Shown piece by piece: positions 5,074 to 7,155 of a DNA stretch of 7,155 nucleotides. The position numbers were made by a program, and so were the translations under genes. The first letter of the stretch is position 1. Each line of letters begins with the position of its first letter. Source of the DNA: Pseudomonadota bacterium (lineage in GTDB: Bacteria; Pseudomonadota; Gammaproteobacteria; Burkholderiales; SG8-39); contig JAJZUN010000133.1 in assembly GCA_021848555.1 (NCBI GenBank), positions 1-7,155 of the forward strand. Direction: 5' to 3'. The notes below the pieces were generated by a model that worked only from the letters and a program-made list of their open reading frames with translations, was not told the DNA's origin and did not search any database.

Positions 5074-6396
5074 TCACCTTGTCGCCCTACTAAGCGCGAA
5101 CTCCAGCAGGTCGGTGTCACTGGGGGGCGCGCTCCAATACCGCTCGACTAGCCAAGGGAGAAATGCCTCCCTAGCCACCGCACTAGCCAAGCCCTTCTTC
5201 TGCATCATGCCCCGCACAGAGGGGGAAGCGCCCGAGAGAAACTCCTGTTGCAGGGCCAATTGTTCCTTTTCCGGCAATGCCTCGTACTTGGCGAAGGCAT
5301 CCTGCCGCCGTACGGCCTTGAGTTCCGCGAGCAAAGTCTCGCGCGAGGGTTTTTCAGGCCTTGGCTCCGGAGAGTGGAGGGCAGGTGGGGCGGCCGGCGC
5401 TTTAGACGGCAATGCCGGCGTCTCGGCATAGCCCTTGCGCAAAGCGTCCTTCAAGAGACCTGCGGGGCTTAGGACAGGGGATTGGCGCGTGGAGCGCATT
5501 CTTTTCTCAACCCAGTCCAGTGATGCCCGTAACTGTGTTTCCTCGAACTCGCAATAAACTTTCTCGGCCTCGCGCTCGGACAGGCCGAGTTTTTGCATCC
5601 TCGCCAAGATGCTGAGATCGAAGAGGTTAGGCTCGCCCAGAGGAAGCCCCGCTTGAATCTTCTGGGTCACCAAAAATTGTATCTGCAGAACCTTGTTGCC
5701 AACCTTGTGCTCTATCAGTTCCATTGAGAGATCGGTCAGCGTATTGATCTCTTTGAGGGCCTGCATGATGTAGTCCCTTTTAAAATACTTGTAGCTTCGC
5801 TCCTTGGTTGGGTCAGGGGGCACTCCCGTCAGGATCGGTTCCCACCAACTCCAATCTTGGCGCATCGTAAGCGAGCCTGGAGAGGTGACATACCGACACC
5901 CCAGCTCATAGAGGGCTAGGGCGGCGTATGACCTGAGTTCACCCATCAAACGCAGCGACAGCTTCGCGTACATATCGGGGGTCATGAGCCGCTTCCGTAT
6001 CGATGGAGCATAGCTCCATTGAATCAGGGTCGGGCCCCCGCTGTTTTCTATTATTTCCACGCTCGCGATAAGGGTTGTTACCCCCCATCTGCGGCCTGAC
6101 TTTTGGCCACTGGTCCATTCCACTTGCGTGGCAACCATCCGTCGAAGGTGTTCCTTCACAAGCTTGGTGTCGTTGGAATCGAAAGTGGCATTAGCAAGCA
6201 CGTCACCGAGTTTGGCCTCGTGCATCTCCTTATCCTCCCCTTGCTGCTGGGCGAGGCGGAGGAGGGCATTGAATAGTTTCCTCGACAGCAGCGTTAAGCG
6301 GCCTGACTTCGGGCTGATCGTGATGGCCTCTACAGCCTTGCGAATCTCGCCAATCTCATCAACAACGCTCAGTTCACCCTGCTTTTTCTTGGCCAT
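5074..6396 (-). CDS. Rep_3-family plasmid replication initiator
   Basis: A 440-residue initiator that would bind the iterons upstream of it and open the origin. Residues about 25-245 fit the twin winged-helix Rep_3 (PF01051) layout: SGRLTLLSRKLFNALLRLAQ (31-50), LRSYAALALYELGCRYVT (154-171) and SYKYFKRDYIMQALKEINTL (201-220), then TDLSMELIEHKVGNKVLQIQF (221-241). Residues 262-324 (ILARMQKLGLSEREAEKVYC, then ASLDWVEKRMRS and PAGLLKDALRKGY) form a helical C-terminal module often seen in plasmid Rep proteins. A Pro/Ala-rich linker (325-352) leads to a further helical tail ending at 440. That makes it longer than many Rep_3 proteins of 230-350 residues. The start MAKKKQ at 6396 is chosen for GAGGAG (6404-6409) seven bases before it; the frame extends to 6474 without a comparable site. 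No convincing -35/-10 pair was found. Confidence 0.88.
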   Translation of the reverse strand: MAKKKQGELSVVDEIGEIRKAVEAITISPKSGRLTLLSRKLFNALLRLAQQQGEDKEMHEAKLGDVLANATFDSNDTKLVKEHLRRMVATQVEWTSGQKSGRRWGVTTLIASVEIIENSGGPTLIQWSYAPSIRKRLMTPDMYAKLSLRLMGELRSYAALALYELGCRYVTSPGSLTMRQDWSWWEPILTGVPPDPTKERSYKYFKRDYIMQALKEINTLTDLSMELIEHKVGNKVLQIQFLVTQKIQAGLPLGEPNLFDLSILARMQKLGLSEREAEKVYCEFEETQLRASLDWVEKRMRSTRQSPVLSPAGLLKDALRKGYAETPALPSKAPAAPPALHSPEPRPEKPSRETLLAELKAVRRQDAFAKYEALPEKEQLALQQEFLSGASPSVRGMMQKKGLASAVAREAFLPWLVERYWSAPPSDTDLLEFALSRATR

Positions 6397-6403
6397 ATCC
6401 TGG

Positions 6404-6409
6404 CTCCTC
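6404..6409 (-). promoter_or_regulatory. Ribosome binding site of rep
   Basis: GAGGAG on the minus strand, seven bases before the ATG at 6396. It decides against the longer reading from 6474. Confidence 0.75.
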
Positions 6410-6439
6410 ACAGACGTGACCCTCAGTCTAACCCAGGGC

Positions 6440-6457
6440 GGTGAAAAAGTACGGTGA
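6440..6457. promoter_or_regulatory. Degenerate iteron in the rep leader, possible autoregulatory operator
   Basis: GGTGAAAAAGTACGGTGA aligns to the iteron core GGTGAGCTTCTACGGGAA at 11 of 18 positions, keeping the GGTGA and TACGG blocks. It lies 44 bp upstream of the rep start. On the minus strand a lone GGTGAG half-site also occurs at 6482-6477. Rep_3 plasmids often repress rep through partial iterons at the promoter; that role is inferred. Confidence 0.4.
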
Positions 6458-6549
6458 TAATTTGTAACCAGCATTACTCACCAGCGGCGCGCTGTTGCAA
6501 GCTAACTACTCTGCAAAATCAATGGGTAACTGGCGGTTACAACAAACAA

Positions 6550-6598
6550 GGTGAGCTTCTACGGGAACGTTGCGGAAAGGTGAGGCTTTACGGGAACG
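6550..6598 (+). repeat. Iterons 1 and 2
   Basis: GGTGAGCTTCTACGGGAACG (6550-6569) and GGTGAGGCTTTACGGGAACG (6579-6598), start to start 29 bp. Both carry AA just before. They define two sub-types, differing only in the middle six bases (CTTCTA versus GCTTTA). Confidence 0.88.
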
Positions 6599-6735
6599 CT
6601 TCAGATGGGCATAACCTGGCCGCACCGCTGGGGGAGAAACGGCCAAAACAAGAGCCCATGCGGCATTCCGCCGATCACCAAGGATTAGATCGCTTGTAAT
6701 GTGCGTAGCGATGTTCATATGCGTTGCGATTTGAA

Positions 6736-6782
6736 GGTGAGCTTCTACGGGAATGGCAAAAAGGTGAGCTTCTACGGGAACG
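6736..6782 (+). repeat. Iterons 3 and 4
   Basis: GGTGAGCTTCTACGGGAATG (6736-6755) and GGTGAGCTTCTACGGGAACG (6763-6782), start to start 27 bp. The second is identical to iteron 1 over 20 bp. Confidence 0.88.
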
Positions 6783-6810
6783 AACAAGGGCCGGGCGGCA
6801 CGGCATCCAG

Positions 6811-6840
6811 AGGAAATATAATTCACTATCAGTCTATTAC
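6811..6840. other. AT-rich stretch, candidate unwinding element
   Basis: 22 of 30 bases are A or T in a GC-rich surrounding, between iterons 4 and 5. Such stretches are where iteron-bound Rep melts the origin; here only composition and position support this. Confidence 0.4.
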
Positions 6841-6861
6841 AGGAGTAGAGTGGCCGACATC

Positions 6862-6950
6862 GGTGAGGAAATACGGGAACACTCGTGGCGGCGAGGTAAG
6901 GGACTGACGAATATTGTCGAGCGCGCCAATGGTGAGCATCTCCGGGAGCG
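6862..6950 (+). repeat. Iterons 5 and 6 (degenerate)
   Basis: GGTGAGGAAATACGGGAACA (6862-6881) and GGTGAGCATCTCCGGGAGCG (6931-6950). The two outer blocks GGTGAG and CGGGA are kept and the middle is altered, so binding is probably weaker. The spacing (69 bp) is irregular. Confidence 0.7.
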
Positions 6951-7046
6951 CAAGTAGGCGATAAGTAAGGGAGCACTCTCATCGTATCCAGCATTAAACC
7001 GAAACTGGCGTGGATTCTTAGCGCGCCACGCAGCTACCCGGCAGGA

Positions 7047-7155
7047 CGCTCCCGTAAAGCCTCACCTTTCCCTAGATTCGGGCGCCGTAAGTGGGGGGTT
7101 CCCGTAGAGCCTCACCTTCGATTCCCGAACGATCTCACCGATGTTCCCGTAAACC
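7047..7155 (-). repeat. Iterons 7-10 in inverted orientation (last one cut by window edge)
   Basis: On the minus strand: GGTGAGGCTTTACGGGAGCG (7066-7047), GGTGAGGCTCTACGGGAACC (7116-7097), the degenerate GGTGAGATCGTTCGGGAATC (7139-7120), and a partial GGTTTACGGGAAC ending at 7143 that runs off the window. The last three are spaced 22-23 bp, about two helical turns. They face the plus-oriented cluster. Confidence 0.8.

Larger units (their letters stand above)
6475..7155. other. Iteron-type replication origin region (non-coding)
   Basis: No gene is supported from the rep leader to the window end; open frames here are made by the repeats. The region holds six plus-oriented copies of a GGTGAG...TACGGGAACG iteron between 6550 and 6950, and three or four minus-oriented copies between 7047 and 7155. 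It also has an AT-rich stretch (6811-6840) and two small dyads or repeats: GTAAC-TGGCG-GTTAC at 6526-6540, and TGCGTAGCGAT (6702-6712) versus TGCGTTGCGAT (6720-6730). AATCAATGGGTAA (6517-6529) matches the IHF consensus with one mismatch. I found no good DnaA box. The position beside a Rep_3 gene makes this the vegetative origin with high likelihood. Confidence 0.82.

Noticed and set aside
6506..6994. A 162-codon minus-strand frame in the origin
   Set aside because: Its recurring PVEAHL segments are simply the translated iterons, so it is not a repeat protein.

Overview
This window looks like part of a bacterial plasmid, or an integrated plasmid-like element, from a proteobacterium. It carries an iteron-type replication origin with its Rep_3 initiator, a two-gene partition operon, a ParDE-type toxin-antitoxin pair, one intact IS5-family insertion sequence, and the N-terminal part of a large tyrosine recombinase. 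The GC-rich genes, the AGGAG-type ribosome sites and the protein families fit a gamma- or betaproteobacterium. The host cannot be named from the sequence alone.

Layout from left to right. Positions 1-1307 (minus) hold the first 435 codons of a site-specific recombinase whose catalytic half lies beyond the window. Just upstream of it are an extended -10 promoter and a 30-bp near-perfect palindrome (12-bp arms, 6-bp centre). A strong Rho-independent terminator (1392-1424, minus) then closes the toxin-antitoxin operon (parD 1818-2087, parE 1495-1821, both minus, 4-bp overlap). An IS5-family element (2184-3412) with matching ends and a TTAG target duplication sits 97 bp upstream of parD, with its transposase pointing toward parDE. 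Positions 3417-3713 contain no recognisable gene.

Positions 3714-4950 form a partition locus: a short ParA ATPase and a ribbon-helix-helix partner, translationally coupled by a GTGA overlap. GGTACT-type repeats flank the operon on both sides, and the same 16-bp unit is present upstream and downstream. Positions 5074-6396 (minus) encode the replication initiator. Positions 6475-7155 are non-coding and hold at least nine full-length copies of an approximately 20-bp iteron plus one cut by the window edge. Six are in plus orientation and then four in minus orientation, with an AT-rich stretch among them.

How the parts probably work together: the Rep protein binds the iterons to start replication and may repress itself through an iteron-like site in its leader. 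ParA and the RHH protein segregate copies using the flanking repeats. ParDE penalises plasmid loss. The recombinase may resolve multimers or mediate integration, possibly at the palindrome beside its own promoter. The IS is a later insertion. Observations of most interest are the bidirectional iteron array, the repeats on both sides of the partition operon, and the recombinase-site-like palindrome.
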